Assembly: GCA_963970005.1 (NCBI GenBank)
Contig: CAXAMN010023361.1
Coordinates: forward strand, 2,107,449 to 2,171,448
Length of the DNA: 64,000 nucleotides
DNA from: Durusdinium trenchii
Lineage: Eukaryota; Sar; Dinophyceae; Suessiales; Symbiodiniaceae
Reading direction: 5' to 3'
The notes under the pieces are model-generated. The model did not search any database. It saw only the letters and a list, made by a program, of their open reading frames with translations, and had not been told where the DNA came from. Positions within the stretch are counted from its first letter, which is position 1, and every line of letters begins with the position of its first letter. Positions 10,593 through 22,752 of this stretch are shown here, in pieces. The translations under genes and the position numbers were made by a program.

Positions 10593-13500
10593 CATGTAAA
10601 ATGCATACAGGAGCCACTCTTTTCAAAGGCTGAGTCATGCTGGGTCCATGTTTCTTGCCTATGGAGGATGGAGGGTTGTTGAGGGATTTGAGGAATTCAT
10701 AGGCCAAAAGGGAATGGTCACCAAGGCAAATCTTCCTCGAGCCTTATGTGCGGGCAATCACTTTGTAGGAGCCTTTTATCATTGGGACCTTGCAAACTGT
10801 TCGATATCATTGGGATCCTCGCGAATGGAGATCCCACTTCCTACGGCGTCCGGGGTCATGGGCACATGAGTGTCGTGTCCTCATTGATGAGATTGGAATC
10901 CAATAACAAATGAAATACTGTACCCAAGCAGAGCCGAGCTTGGGTTTGTCCCAGCCTCATTTTCTCAGGAGCTGCTGCCGCTGATCTTGACCCTTCACTG
11001 GCATGCCCTCAGTGTGGCCATCGCCGGTGCTCCGGCACAAAGCGAGTCGACCAAAACCGCCACCCCGCACAAGTCATTTGGACCATCCAAAAGAAACTGA
11101 TGAACACCTGGGTGGTTCTGTACGACACATTGGGAGACGGGCAAATGAGAAAAAGAAACGACACAGTACTTGTACCACTGTCGCGACATCCAAGGAGTAA
11201 CAATCAGACTAGTTCACACAATGAAAACACGTGTTGCCAGTAATCCTGCACATCTGGGGACATGTTTTTCGGCGCTTCGCCTCCACTGTCTCCACTCCGG
11301 GTGTGTCCTTTCCACGTTGAGCTGCCCAGGATATAGCATCAACGGAGCCTTGTTTCAGTCCTGGGAAGGGCCTATGGCCTTCTTGGTAGGCGGGTCGGTC
11401 CGAGGGGATGAAAGATGGTGAAAGGAACTCACTCATATTCATTTTGATTGCCCCTCTTGAACCTGTTTCCAGGGCATTCCTGACATGTGTAATATGAATT
11501 AATATGAGTCTATGTTTCAGTGATTTTGAGTGTGGATTCGACATGATCTAAGTCTATGCTTCGAATCATCTACTTGGGCCGTGGGGAAAACAACTGGACC
11601 GAACGCGTACCGAGTTCACATCTCAAAGCACGGAGGGCCTCGACGTGCTGGTTTAACCAGGCCTTTGGACTCGGCTCAAATCTCACCATGATGGAGGCCC
11701 AGTGGTTCAACGCACCCGTTTTCAAGCGGTGCATAACGCTAACGCACCAGTTGAACCGGTGCTTTGGCCCACAGGTCGTTTCACCGGTCCTTTGGACCTC
11801 CCAACTGATGTATCAGGATGGGTAGGTCTATAACATTATATATATATAGACAAGATATAGACCCATAGAATCATGTACTATATCATCTGGTTGTGAAGTG
11901 TGGCTTTTGCTGAAAAACGCGCTCGTTTTGCACCTGTCCGGACTGGACTTACTGGGTTGTTATATCATATTACTTAATATTCATTGTGTTTTGTTTATTG
12001 TATATGGTGTTTAAAGGAGTGGAAAATGAACGGAACGATTTGGGCAATCGACTCACCCACCGACTCGGCTAGACAGAACCATGTACTCCAAACGACTTGG
12101 GAATCACAAGGGACAAGTGAGCAACTTTATGGTTGTATGTACCATGTTACAAGATCCAATCCGCAGAATGTTACATTTGCAGTTGTGGATGACAAGCAAT
12201 GCCAAATTCCCGGACCCACATGGGTTCCATTTAGAAGTCGTGTCGTTACAACCACCCTCCAACAAAACCTCAAACAGCAAGCTGCTAACCTTTGTGGAAT
12301 TGTGTGTTGTCTTGAACACACCTTGCAGAGGAACATCATTTGCCCGTGCTAGGCTAAAACGGGAGCATGTGTCCTTCTTTTGAATGGGTTTCACTGTAAG
12401 TGTCGTACTCTGCCACACCAAGATAAAATTATGGAACTCATCAATGTTTGAATACGTCCTTCTTGACCAAATCTGTATGTGCCCTTCCAAATGTTTGATC
12501 TCTGGAAGTGCGTCAAAGCCTTTCGCACAAAGCCAAACGTTCACATAATCCTGCATTTTTAAATTCCTGCATAGGGTCCTACCAGGAAGTCGTTTTCTTG
12601 CATATTCTTACTTTGTGCGAAGGCATCATTCCGGTTTCAGGAATCCGCCTTATATGTTGAGTTTTACAGATCACTAGAAGATCATGTATGTATGTCTTCT
12701 TTCTCACAAAACTTATAACCTCCCGTACCCCACAATGCGTGGAAGGGCTTGGAGGTAGGTGTTCGCAAGTCTGTTGCCCAAAACCTCTCCGAGAACGGGG
12801 CGCCGCCGCAGGCATGGTGATCCTGGCGCCACTGGCTTTAGGATCGTGCTGAGTGGATCACTTTTGGGTGGATCATATATGCGTTGCTCTTGGAAAATCG
12901 CGCTTGTGGTAAGTGACAGACAGATGTGCCTAAGCTCAGTACAGACTAACTCATTAACATGCTAGTGGACCATGGCCCTAAAGATCCTAGGGAGATGACT
13001 TTCTGCACAAGCAGATGGTTTCCACATATGTCCACTGCAAATTGATTGTCGACGACACAGCGTTAAGATTCTCACAGTTCATCAGCCCGGCGGGCCCTTT
13101 GGGCATAAGCTTGGCGGATCTAGGAGTCAAGGAAGGTGCCAAGGGGGAGGATTTTTTGGCGACGCAACCATGTTATCCCGCTGAAATTCAGGTGTTTGTG
13201 ATTGTTCGTGCTATTTTTTGCACCTTTTTGCATCCTTGACCGTAATGTGCTCACTGTAGTGTGTGATCGAACCGGGTGTGTGCCATTCATTGCTGGTCAA
13301 TGTCCTTCCAGTTTGAACAATTTTCTCAAGATCTTTTCTTGGGCAGTAGCGCGCTTTCTCTACAATAAAGGCGTTTTTGAGTCCATTACTGGAGCGTAAC
13401 AGTTGATTTTGGTCCACCGTGCACGTGCATTCGGCTTCACTAGATGGATCCATATTGCCGGGTCTTTGAACCGGGGCGAATCTACACCTCCCGGTGGTCT

Positions 13501-14900
13501 TCGGTGTCTTGAGGGTGGAGAGTCCATTTTCAGGAGTCCTCCGCGATTGGTATCGCGCCAAGCTGCTGAGCTGGATCCTACGACGCTTGGTCAGAAGCCG
13601 GTGGTGAGAAAGGAACAAGCAATGGTACAATAATCGAATATATATATATATATATCGATACAGATCTGGGGTTATATAGTTATATAGAATAATCAGATTT
13701 GCCAACATTAGGTTAAGGAGGTGTTGTTGTCTTTTTTTGCAATCTGTACAGGTGTTAGTTCGGCTCATCGTTTCGGATTCGTTCTTTTTCTGGGTGCATT
13801 CTCCACACATTGGTGTTTGCAAACCGATGGTGCTGTCAGGTCAAGCACTTAGGCATGAGGCGGTTTTTATGCCCAAGAGTTCAGGTGAGGCACTTCTTCC
13901 AGGTGTGGAAGAAGGGTATTTGGAGGCCGATCACGAGCATGAGGGAGAGCTTAGCAGCTATAGGTGCCATTCAGGTCATGAGAGCCACCCTCAAAACCAG
14001 ACATATGGTTGAACACAACACCTTCCGAAGATTCACATCCTGTCACATCCCTCCTAAAGTTCAAAGTCTTTCCGGACAATGTTTGACACAGGTGTGAGTC
14101 AGTGTGAGGGTTGAAGTCTTTGACCACCAACATGTTCAGATCATGTCAGGTTCATTTCTGGGCGCCAGGTGTTCCGATAATTTTTTTGGAGTTTTGGAGG
14201 TTGAGATGTCGGTTGGTTGGGAGTTTTTTCTCCCCCCGAACAGGTGCTTCTACGTGATTGGTGACCCGCCAGGTGTTCATGCTATCATCAAAGCAGCTTT
14301 CACTGAGACTTTTCATCGTTTACCTCCATGGGTTCCCTGGAACACCTCCATGGATCTGAGTGTTTGGAAGTGATTGTGTCTGTCTGTTAACACCCATGTG
14401 GCTCACCATTCCAGGCCTAGTAGCGTCCTTGCTCCTAGGCCCATGGTGCTTGTAATTGCGGATGATTGATCACCGTGAAACAGAGAGTCCGCAGAAGGCA
14501 TGCTAAGGCATGTCTGGGCAGGTACTGGTACTACCACAAGATGGTTTGAGTCCCAAAACCCGATTCTGTGACTCCACATGACTCCACCTCATAATCCAAT
14601 TCGTCACCCATCACCCGCAGCCCACCAAAGCACCCAACCCGCAGCACCCCACGGTTCTTTGGACCCGTAGTCCCTGCTCCAAAGCTCCAGTTTCCAAGGG
14701 CAAGCCTTCTTCACCGTGGTGGGCATCGTGGGGCTGTTACCTGGCCGAGGGATGGAGGTCTTTTTTCGGTATGTGTGCTCGGAGGAGGGTTGAGTTGAGT
14801 TCATTGGTGTTTTCCTCAAAGAGGTCTTTTTTCAATGAAGGGGTTTAGGGAACATCTGCCAAGAAACCCTTGTGAAAACACATTTGAACGAGGTATTTTG
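10593..14900. other. Anonymous DNA with AT microsatellites
   Basis: Short (TA)n runs lie at about 11836-11850 and 13637-13656. A CTAGTAGCGTCC word of the dispersed minisatellite is at 14418-14446. Several open frames of 100-200 codons exist on both strands, including one running through the 13.64-kb TA repeat, but none shows motifs or consistent composition. Confidence 0.45.
14415..14446. repeat. CTAGTAG minisatellite, locus 2 (single unit)
   Basis: GGCCTAGTAGCGTCCTTGCTCCTAGG is one unit of the dispersed repeat, matching units at 34.26 and 18.29 kb. Confidence 0.55.
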
Positions 14901-14908
14901 CTGACTTG

Positions 14909-15655
14909 CTAGCCTGCATCCGGGCACATGTCCGCCCCATCTTGCAAACTCGGTTCCTTTCGATCGCCCGCTCTGTTTTGGCTCAATCCAAGTGGTGGTT
15001 GTGTCATGTTGTGTCCAAAAAAACCTTGGATTTGAGCCAGGAGTTCACAACAGTTCTGATGGCGACAAAAGCAAAACAATTTTAAACACAGAAAAACAAG
15101 ATAATGGATGATAATGGTACTTACAGTTGTTCTTCCAAGTTTCAACACGAATTCGGTAGCCACGAGCACATCCATTTGTTGAATCTTTGAACATCTTTGG
15201 TCCCACATGTGACCTAGAGAAGCTTCAAATTTCTGCAGACTGGACCACTTAGGACCTTGCTCTTCTCGACCAGCGGCTGGGGCCTTCACTTGCATCATTA
15301 CTTCGTGACCTGGCCAACAGGAATTCAAGATCGAACTTCCCATCCACCCTGTACCACCCCTATTGATGGGTATATAAATATGCCATTGGCATACTATCAT
15401 GCATGGAGCGGTCCCAAATGAGATCGAAACGGTGTCCAAGAAATTTGGAGAGGGCAGACCGAAGGCGGCAGGCATTCGGGCACGGAGCCCGCAAAGCATT
15501 CGGAGCCCTGCCCGCAGGTCTGAGGTGAAAGGTGGGACATGACTGCACAGTGTGTCACCTTTTGAAGGATGGCAGAGAAAAGGGACGGGGTCGACCCGAA
15601 GAGCAGTACTCCAATGCTTTGTGCAATGTTCAGCATATTTGAATACCCTGGACAA
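14909..15655 (-). CDS. Unidentified open frame with a consensus 5' splice site
   Basis: A 248-codon open stretch is longer than expected by chance in DNA of this composition. I recognise no family. On the - strand, GGAAGAACAACT is followed by GTAAGTACC (complement of 15116-15124), a textbook 5' splice site, so the coding part, if real, probably ends at about 15125 and the remainder is intron. The predicted residues before the donor (near QQMDVLVATEFVLKLGRTT) look protein-like; the part after it, with a hydrophobic run, would be untranslated. No acceptor or partner exon could be fixed. Treat this as a possible exon of an unknown gene. Confidence 0.25.
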   Translation of the reverse strand: MSRVFKYAEHCTKHWSTALRVDPVPFLCHPSKGDTLCSHVPPFTSDLRAGLRMLCGLRARMPAAFGLPSPNFLDTVSISFGTAPCMIVCQWHIYIPINRGGTGWMGSSILNSCWPGHEVMMQVKAPAAGREEQGPKWSSLQKFEASLGHMWDQRCSKIQQMDVLVATEFVLKLGRTTVSTIIIHYLVFLCLKLFCFCRHQNCCELLAQIQGFFGHNMTQPPLGLSQNRAGDRKEPSLQDGADMCPDAG

Positions 15656-15659
15656 GGCT

Positions 15660-18240
15660 TGGGTGGGAAAAAGCCCAGAAGATGGGGAGGGCAGCTGTGA
15701 GGCCTTAGAACTCTCTACAGCGGTCAGTTCTAGCTTATGGTGTTTTTGGTTTTCCCTCAGATGTTTTGAACTAAGCCAAGTGCTTTCGATTGCACACTGA
15801 GATTGATGTTCACAAGAGCTGAATCAGTTGGTTAAGTTCCACTTTACACGCATTTAGACCTTGACTTGATGGAACCGAAGGATGCTGTAACAGAATGGTG
15901 GCTGACTCAGCGGAGTTGAATGTGTTTCAACAATGTGTTTCAACAAAGTGAATCTGCGATGGGAAACAGCGCGGCTGCAGTCAGCTGGGAAAGGTTTAGG
16001 GGGGATATCATGCAACGACCATGGAACCAACAAAAAGCGCGGGAAGAGTGGAGTCTTTTCACGAAGCAGGTACACCAGGTTGATCAGACCTGGCTTCCCA
16101 GATGCAAGGTAGCTTTGTTAGGCGCAGTCCCTTGCATCTGCTGCGCCCCCCTGCTCTGTACAACTTAAAATGTCCTTCAAAACAGGAGTTGACACACACA
16201 CACACACACACACACTTTGGTATCCGACTGGTGCCTCGAAGATAATATGAGTCGAGTGCACATGTGCTAGAACTAGCTCCACCTGTGCCAGGTTCTTTAC
16301 ATTTCATGACCTTCACCCAAGGAAACTGCATTCATCAAATCCGAAGAGTGCAGCTGACAGATGCTGAAATGCTTTTTGGAAGTGACCCATTATGTCTGTT
16401 CAAAGTGACCTTTCGATTTCGACATTTCGAAGCCCACGACATTGGTGGCCCAAATTTGGTCCCAAGTCAGACAGCTTTCAGTGCATCTTGCATATGGTCT
16501 GGTTCTAATTCAACCCCAGCCTGCAGGTAATCGACATGATCAGTGCTTATAGATCCTCAGAAATGGGAAACATCACAGCACCCCCCAACACAGACCAGAC
16601 ATGCCTATGGATCCTTTTTCTTGCAACTTTAAACACAAACTCGACTCATCTGTGACTCTGTTGACCACCGCAGATCGCCCTCATGTGCTACCTGGCCTCC
16701 CGGGGCAAGTCCAACTGCAGCGCCGTCGCGCGTGCGCTTTGCCTCGGCGCCCTGGGTGGAGTTCGTCGCCGAAGCTGTTCGCAGGGTGGCGGTCATGGTA
16801 GACGGTGCAATGGACTGTCCGATGGACTCATTTGACGACAGACGGTGCTTGAGAATGTGCCATGGGTTGAAGTATATCAATCCATGTTCGGAAGGTGTAA
16901 TTATTTGGATGCACAATTAGGGAATATGTGTATACGTGCATAGATGGATCACCGTCTATCTTGGAGTGGGTATTCTTGGGGTGTGATTGTCGGTCTACTG
17001 CGTGTTTATAGGGATTTTCCCGGGATGGGCCATACTTGTTTTCTTCCTCAGAACAGACATTGGCGATGTCACAGCAGTTATATGTCCAAAACAATGGATG
17101 ATGATGGATGGCACAAGCGCAAAGTCCTTCGTGGTAGACTGCTATCTGTGGCACGTTGGAGGGACTCAGGATTGTTTCCTTCATTAATTCCTTCTGCAAA
17201 GCCCCTGGTACTGTGTAGGAACCAGCTTCTTGAAAGTGACCCTTTAAGGGTCACTGAGTGACCTTTTGTAAATTGGCCTTTGGCCGGGAACTGCAAGTGT
17301 ATCTTTGAAGAACCAGGAGGTTCTCCAACCTGGTCCCTGATCAGCATCAAACCCTTAGCACTGGCTTTTCAGTTTGCAGGGTGCGAAAAGACGGTAGATG
17401 CACTGGGTGCCATTGGCCAGACGACAGCGCACTCACTCAGGCGCGTTGATCAATGGCCTCTCACATTGGGGAGCCACTTAGCCCAGCCACGCGGGGAGCG
17501 TTCGGATCCAAACCAGACGACCACATACAAAACCAAGTCAGGAGAAAGAAACTTGACCAGATGCATGTTGAGGCTTGGGGAGAAACCCGATGCTTTCCAG
17601 GATTCCAGTAGTAGCAGCTTTCCAAAGGAAGTGGCCACACTTGGTGCGCAGGGTCACAAGAAGCAAGATCCAGATACTTGAGGATATAATGAGATCTACT
17701 GAGGATTATGTTGAAGGACATAAAACCCGACATTCTAGAAATAATGAAATACTGATGTGACAAACCTTGTACCAATAGAGTCAGCACTGAATGCAAACCA
17801 TGATGGAGATGGTGCAGTTGAAGGACGTACAAAACCACAGTTTCTGACCTGCTACTCTCAGTGTGACATGGGGTGTCGAATTAAATTGTTGCATTTTTAT
17901 GCATTCGTTGATGAACAGTAAGAGTCCAAGATGGGGATTATGATTATGACGACGACGATGGCGACGACGATGGTGATCATGATCAGTGTTCGAAGCTTTG
18001 GGAATAGCTCCACGCATTTTGGATCCCATCGTTGAGAATGATGCGCGGGGGGATGGCTTTCTTCGCGCTCAGGAGACCTACCAGATACCCATTTGGACCG
18101 AAGGCACTGGTTGGTATCCACCCTCTGGCAACGTGGACGCTGGTGCTTGGGGCAATGATGACCAGGCCGGCCTGACGCTGCCGCAGTCACCGTTCCTGGG
18201 GTCGTTTCAGTCCGGGTGGCTGAATTCAAGTCGATGCCCC
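15660..18240. other. Anonymous DNA with simple repeats
   Basis: It contains an (AC)12 run at 16192-16215 and a GAC/GAT triplet-rich stretch at about 17940-17984. Around 16690-16900 a modestly GC-rich open stretch could be exon debris, but it has no motif. Nothing else is supported. Confidence 0.45.
16192..16215. repeat. (AC)n microsatellite
   Basis: Twelve uninterrupted AC units. Confidence 0.95.
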
Positions 18241-18249
18241 TTTTCGGGT

Positions 18250-18331
18250 TACTAGTAGCTTCTTCTTACTAGTAGTAATGCCAGGAGCTACTAGTAGCGT
18301 CCTTGTTACTAGTAGCTGTAGCTTCTTGTTG
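18250..18331. repeat. CTAGTAG minisatellite, locus 3
   Basis: Alternating ACTAGTAGCTTCTT, ACTAGTAGTAATGCCAGGAG and CTACTAGTAGCGTCC words form a variant of the dispersed repeat. Confidence 0.65.
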
Positions 18332-18737
18332 CTTGTTCATAGATCTTCATGCTCCTATCAGTCACCCCGTTCATGCAGGATTCCGACTAGGCGCCAACAT
18401 ATGGATTCGGAAGAAAAACTGTCAGAGGTGGCCACGCAATGCCACGCACCATCTTCATCCAATCTTTTTGTTTGAAGCTACACCTTTCAGGTCCAATCCA
18501 TGAAAAACTATCAGGTCCAATCCCAAGTCCATGCTGTGACCTGGTTTGTCCAGATGTTCATACAACCGGTTTCGGGCAATTTGGGTGCACAGGACCAACA
18601 ACCAAAGTTACTAGAAAGTATATAGTAATCTAACGATCTTTGTGATGGTAATAACTCCGCTCGCAAGGTTGGCTGATGAAAAGGTTTATCATCAGCTATA
18701 AAACTACAAATCTTCAACATCTAACACTCCACGGATT

Positions 18738-18882
18738 CTCCGCCCGACCGAGGGCCGCTCGGGCTGCGTTCCATCGGCCCACCAGGTGATTCTCACGGCG
18801 GCCGAGCGGGTGAATCAGAGCGAGGAGATTCTCTTGCGCCACCCAGCGGCGATCGCGATCGCGAGAGCGGCCGCAGATGGGC
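18738..18882 (+). CDS. GC-rich exon-like island, unidentified
   Basis: One + frame has G or C at about three quarters of its third codon positions, while the flanking DNA is much poorer in GC. It reads as a helical, Ala-rich segment (HQVILTAAERVN, HPAAIAIARAAAD). There is no start codon and no clear splice site, and a T8 run follows at 18885. It could be a single exon, a retrocopy remnant, or a chance GC patch. Its family is unknown. Confidence 0.3.
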
Positions 18883-20332
18883 CTTTTTTTTGAATGGCTT
18901 GTTCCAGGAACATACCCTCATTTTTGTATGTGGTGTATCGTGTATGTAGCCCTGTTGAGTCCCAGTTGAGATCCTGTTGTTCCTGTGTTTGTGAGACCCA
19001 AGCACTTCTAGGAGGCCTGAGGCCGCCCATGAATGGTACTTTAGGAAAGGTTAGAGGCTACCGTTTGCCCATGCCGCAGCAGGTGCTTTTCCTACTTTGC
19101 TTTTGTTCGACCAAAGGAAGCCACAAGTGTGTGTGGAGTCGCGGAGATGTCACATTTCTTCAGAAAAAAGGCTCGGCTAAATAGGATTGGAGCGCTCCTC
19201 GCTTTGGATGATATCGAGTTTTCACCGCTGAGGATGGGCTTTCGTCAAAGACCTGATCTCATCCAACTGCAGCCTCGACCCACAGCAGGAGCGTTCGGTT
19301 CCGAAACCGAAGGCGAACAACATGTTTGATGGGCAACCAGGTTGCCCAGTACATCCCAGTACTATGGTCGAGGGCAATTGCTTGGCTGGTTCGTGTTGTT
19401 TTTGCTTTGTTACGCTTTTTTCTTTGGGTTTTGTGGCCAACATGGTGAGGCTTTAAATCAGGTCATCAGACCGGTCGTCGCAACGTTCGTCGGTGGGGCG
19501 ATGGATCTGGCGGACGATGTTTGGTCGGAAACAAAATCCATCTGACACGGGTCAGAAACCGGGAAACCTTCACTCGAAACCGGGAGACCTTTAGACGTTT
19601 AGAGGGAACATCCGAGTTGTGGATGGAGTAGATCCTGCTGCTTGGTCCGGAAACCATTTTGGAGGACCCTCACAGGCTCAACCAAGGCCGGGCCGTCTTA
19701 CTCAGCTGGTTGAGGATCAGATCAGCCTACAGAAGGCAGCACAGGCTCAGTTGGTGTGCCCCATTCTTGCCTCCTCCTTCCTCAGCTCACTGAGTTACTC
19801 AACTGCGACCCAAAGACCTCGCTCACTCGCATTCACTCGCACAACCGACTCACAGACCCGTCTATCAGACTCTCAGAGCTGTGGTGAAAGGCACTTGTCG
19901 TCTCAGATTCTCAGTCACTTGTCACACATGTGACTGCGGTATCAGGCGGTATCCTTGCAATTTTGCACCCCAGCAGGACAGCTCCATTTTTGTTGTCGAG
20001 ATGAATCACATCGAGCGGGCTCCTCAGAGACTTCCTTGAGCGGGCCCGTGACGGCATCAACTTGGGCATTGCCCTGGATGACCACTAGTTAGTTCACTAT
20101 AGTTGCTAGATGTTGCGGCGTAGTTATACCAACAGAGATATCCAGTTTTGGGTCCTGCCCATTTGTGGTGAGTCAAATCCTTGGGCGAAGATGATTGTGC
20201 AATGTGCTTATGTCCTTGAACGTGTTGTGTTGGTAGGCAAGCATTGGTTCCAAAGGCATGTCTTTTCACTGTGTGAGCTGCGCAGCTTGTGCGAAACGGT
20301 GGACCCTTCGGTCTTGCACCGCCAGGATCTAC
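18883..20332. other. Anonymous DNA
   Basis: No gene is supported. The stretch 19660-19930 is rich in CTCA/ACTC words of low complexity. Confidence 0.45.
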
Positions 20333-20560
20333 CGCGGCCCCCAGCGCTCGCTCCGCTTCCTTCCGCCGGCACCGGTGAGCTCGTCGAGCTCGTCGAGCTC
20401 GGTCTTCGTGCGCGTGGGCCGCGTGAGCCCCGGGCTCTCGCGGCAGGTGATTTCGGCCACGCAGGTGCCGGGGAACGGCGCCGGTTCCGGGTCCGGCGCG
20501 CGTTCGCGGCCAGAGGCTGGAGAGGATCATCTCCCGAGTTGCTTTTGGTCAATGGGATTG
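20333..20560 (+). CDS. GC-rich exon-like island, unidentified
   Basis: The + frame beginning CGC GGC CCC CAG has G or C at well over 80% of third positions for about 60 codons, the strongest such bias outside the transposons. It encodes a Ser run (SSSSSSSSVFVRVGRV) followed by SPGLSRQVISATQVPGNG. The Ser run is written by a GAGCTCGTC tandem word at 20378-20401. No initiator and no definite splice sites were found. I infer a host exon or relic of unknown family. Confidence 0.35.
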
Positions 20561-20794
20561 GCTCCATCGAGGTTATTTGGATCCTGCTGTAAGGTCCCAC
20601 GAAGGGTAGAATATTTGTATGTATACACACCTTGTTGAACTGCCTTGTGTATATTTCGAACGGGACAGAGTTACACTATCGCGTTTTCTTAACCCGGGAT
20701 TCTGCTCCAAAATCAAAATGTGTGAAGCACAATAAGCCCAGGTCTCAAATGTGTTTATAGTCATGTTTCATCGTCCAGTTGGCTTAACAAAAAC

Positions 20795-20968
20795 TGAGAA
20801 TTTGAAGCCACCCGATTGCCATGTTGGTACAACCGACTCCTTTCATGCTCAATCCTAGGGATCCCTGAGCTAACGCTCTTTGCACTTCGCCCTTTCGCCT
20901 GCGGTGAAATGGCGCTTGGACTTTGAGAGCTTTTGTTTCTCTCGACCTTCGAATCGGTCGTTGACAAG
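20795..20968 (+). repeat. 5' LTR of element 1
   Basis: A 174-bp terminal repeat, TGAGAATTTG...GTTGACAAG, identical base for base to the 3' copy. The AAAAAC duplication directly precedes it. It ends AAG rather than the usual CA. Confidence 0.95.
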
Positions 20969-20969
20969 T

Positions 20970-20982
20970 TGGCACCGGAGCC
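20970..20982 (+). other. Primer-binding site of element 1
   Basis: TGGCACCGGAGCC begins one base after the LTR. It starts with the TGG that pairs with a tRNA 3' CCA. I cannot name the tRNA from sequence alone. Element 2 has the same one-base T spacer, which supports the LTR boundary. Confidence 0.6.
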
Positions 20983-21000
20983 TTTTACGTGCCTGGTGCG

Positions 21001-22752
21001 ATGCGCCCCTCCGAGATGGCCTCCTTTGCTGGCGCTTGGTCGGACGCCCCAGATGTTGCACCGGAGCACCCGATCCAGGATGACGTTGTTGAGCCCCCTC
21101 CGACTTCACCATGGCGGTGCATGAGGTGCCACAAGGACGAGTTTGAGATGCTGCACGACACTTGGAGATGCTTGGCATGCGGCTCCCATGAGTACTACCA
21201 TGCTCACAGGCACACCAAGACCGTCACACCTAGTGGAGTTTGGATGTTTGTCCCACATGCAGCAGGATCCTCACCTTCGCATGCTCCCTCAGATGGCCCA
21301 CCCAGGACTCCTGTGAAGAGACAGCGAAGGCGGAAGAACCGCGTGAAGAAGTCGGACACCCCTCCCGACGGAGATGACGACGATGAACTTGGTGAGGACC
21401 GTGAACAGGCTGAGTCAGAGGTCCCAACTTTGGACCCCATAATTGAGCCTACGCCACCTCCATCGATCATTGGCGGCAAGACTCCTCGTCCCGCAGCAGG
21501 TCCTGGAGGCCCATCGACACCAGGCCCCAGGCCTTCGAAGAAGGATGACACTGGTCTTCATCCTCGCGGCTCTCAAGTACCAGTTCAGCCGCGTGGGAAA
21601 CTTAACCCTCGACTACCTCGACCAGATGTCCTACCCCAACAACCCGATCCTGTACTACCTGATCTACCCGGCACCGACAGGAGCACCACTGGTGGAAAGA
21701 AGAAGAAACAGGACGATGAGTCAGACAGAACTGGAGCCTCATGGAACAGCAAGAAAGGTCCCGAGCCCGGGATCAAGTGGAAGACTGGTCAATACCCACC
21801 AGTTCCTGTGTGGAAGTATGACGCCAGCGACATGCGAGCCTTCGCCAAGTTCAAGAAGAAAATTGAAATATGGCAGCTTCAAATGAGACCCTATGCCACA
21901 GGGAAGGATCAGGCCCTTTTGCTCTACAACAGCTTGACCGGAGAACCAGAACAAGAACTCGAACACCTTTCCGTCGAGGAGCTTTATGTGGAGAATGGGG
22001 TCTCCAAGATCCTTGAGTTGCTGCAGAGGCCCTTCGAGCAGAGGCACATTTACCAGAAAAGGCGCTTCCTCCAGGACTTCGAGGGCATGAGGAGGTTTGC
22101 AGGTGAGTCCATGCGGGCCTATGTCCTTCGCTTTCGAAGGGTGATGAGGTCCCTACGGGCCGTTGGCATCGAGATCAATGCGACCTTTGACGAGGAGGCC
22201 CTCGGTTCACGACTGTTGGACCGGAGTGGACTGAGCCATTCCGACCAGAGGATGGTTCTAGTCGGTACCCAACAAAGCCTGGCCTTTGAGACCATTGCCG
22301 AGACCCTCGCACTCCAGTGGCCCGAGTTCAGGCCACCTCCACCGATCTTCACCAAGGAAGGCAAAGGCTATGGGAAGCAAGGCAAGTCCACTATGTCACA
22401 GTTTTCCTCCAGTACCACTTCTCTGACATCGACGGCGCCCTCCTCGAGACCTTCAAGTGGAAAGGGTACCATGCCCAGAAGAGTCTTCATGACGGAGACC
22501 GTGGAGGAAGAGCCACATGATGAGGCAGACCCCGCCGAGGGAGAGCACCTCGCCCCTGAGGCGGATGAAGGCGACAATGAGCCGCCTGAAGAAGACGAAG
22601 AGCCAGAACTTCTCGAAGACGACGAGCAGGGAGACCTTGAGTTACAAGAGTTAGCAAATGTCCTCACTGTCACCGCCAGAAAACTAAGTGGCGTGACGTT
22701 GGGCAGAAAATTTACGACTGGGGCCAAAAAGGCCAAAAAGAGCCCAGAATAG
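21001..22752 (+). CDS. gag: Gag of element 1
   Basis: 583 codons from ATG 21001 to TAG 22750; the frame is open four codons upstream but only with a GTG. Residues 40-60 form a zinc ribbon (C40, C43, C57, C60: CMRC...CLAC). Residues about 80-270 are Pro/Lys/Asp-rich and disordered. The central region (near RAFAKFKKKIEIW, EELYVENGVSKIL, RAYVLRFRRVMRSLR) is the alpha-helical capsid-like domain that copia Gag proteins use for particle assembly. The C-terminus is very acidic (EEDEEPELLEDDEQ) and ends with a basic tail (TGAKKAKKSPE). The stop is followed directly in phase by the nucleocapsid knuckle, so the TAG either is read through or is a single mutation, for example from GAG. Confidence 0.88.
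   Translation: MRPSEMASFAGAWSDAPDVAPEHPIQDDVVEPPPTSPWRCMRCHKDEFEMLHDTWRCLACGSHEYYHAHRHTKTVTPSGVWMFVPHAAGSSPSHAPSDGPPRTPVKRQRRRKNRVKKSDTPPDGDDDDELGEDREQAESEVPTLDPIIEPTPPPSIIGGKTPRPAAGPGGPSTPGPRPSKKDDTGLHPRGSQVPVQPRGKLNPRLPRPDVLPQQPDPVLPDLPGTDRSTTGGKKKKQDDESDRTGASWNSKKGPEPGIKWKTGQYPPVPVWKYDASDMRAFAKFKKKIEIWQLQMRPYATGKDQALLLYNSLTGEPEQELEHLSVEELYVENGVSKILELLQRPFEQRHIYQKRRFLQDFEGMRRFAGESMRAYVLRFRRVMRSLRAVGIEINATFDEEALGSRLLDRSGLSHSDQRMVLVGTQQSLAFETIAETLALQWPEFRPPPPIFTKEGKGYGKQGKSTMSQFSSSTTSLTSTAPSSRPSSGKGTMPRRVFMTETVEEEPHDEADPAEGEHLAPEADEGDNEPPEEDEEPELLEDDEQGDLELQELANVLTVTARKLSGVTLGRKFTTGAKKAKKSPE

Noticed and set aside
13211..13822. 203-codon frame on the - strand.
   Set aside because: It runs through a (TA)n microsatellite read as Ile-Tyr repeats and has no motif on either side.
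14971..14984. GTTTTGGCTCAA resembles the end of the dinoflagellate spliced leader.
   Set aside because: It lacks the upstream CCGTAGCCA part and ends in AAT instead of AAG; such a short match is expected by chance, and no processed gene follows it.
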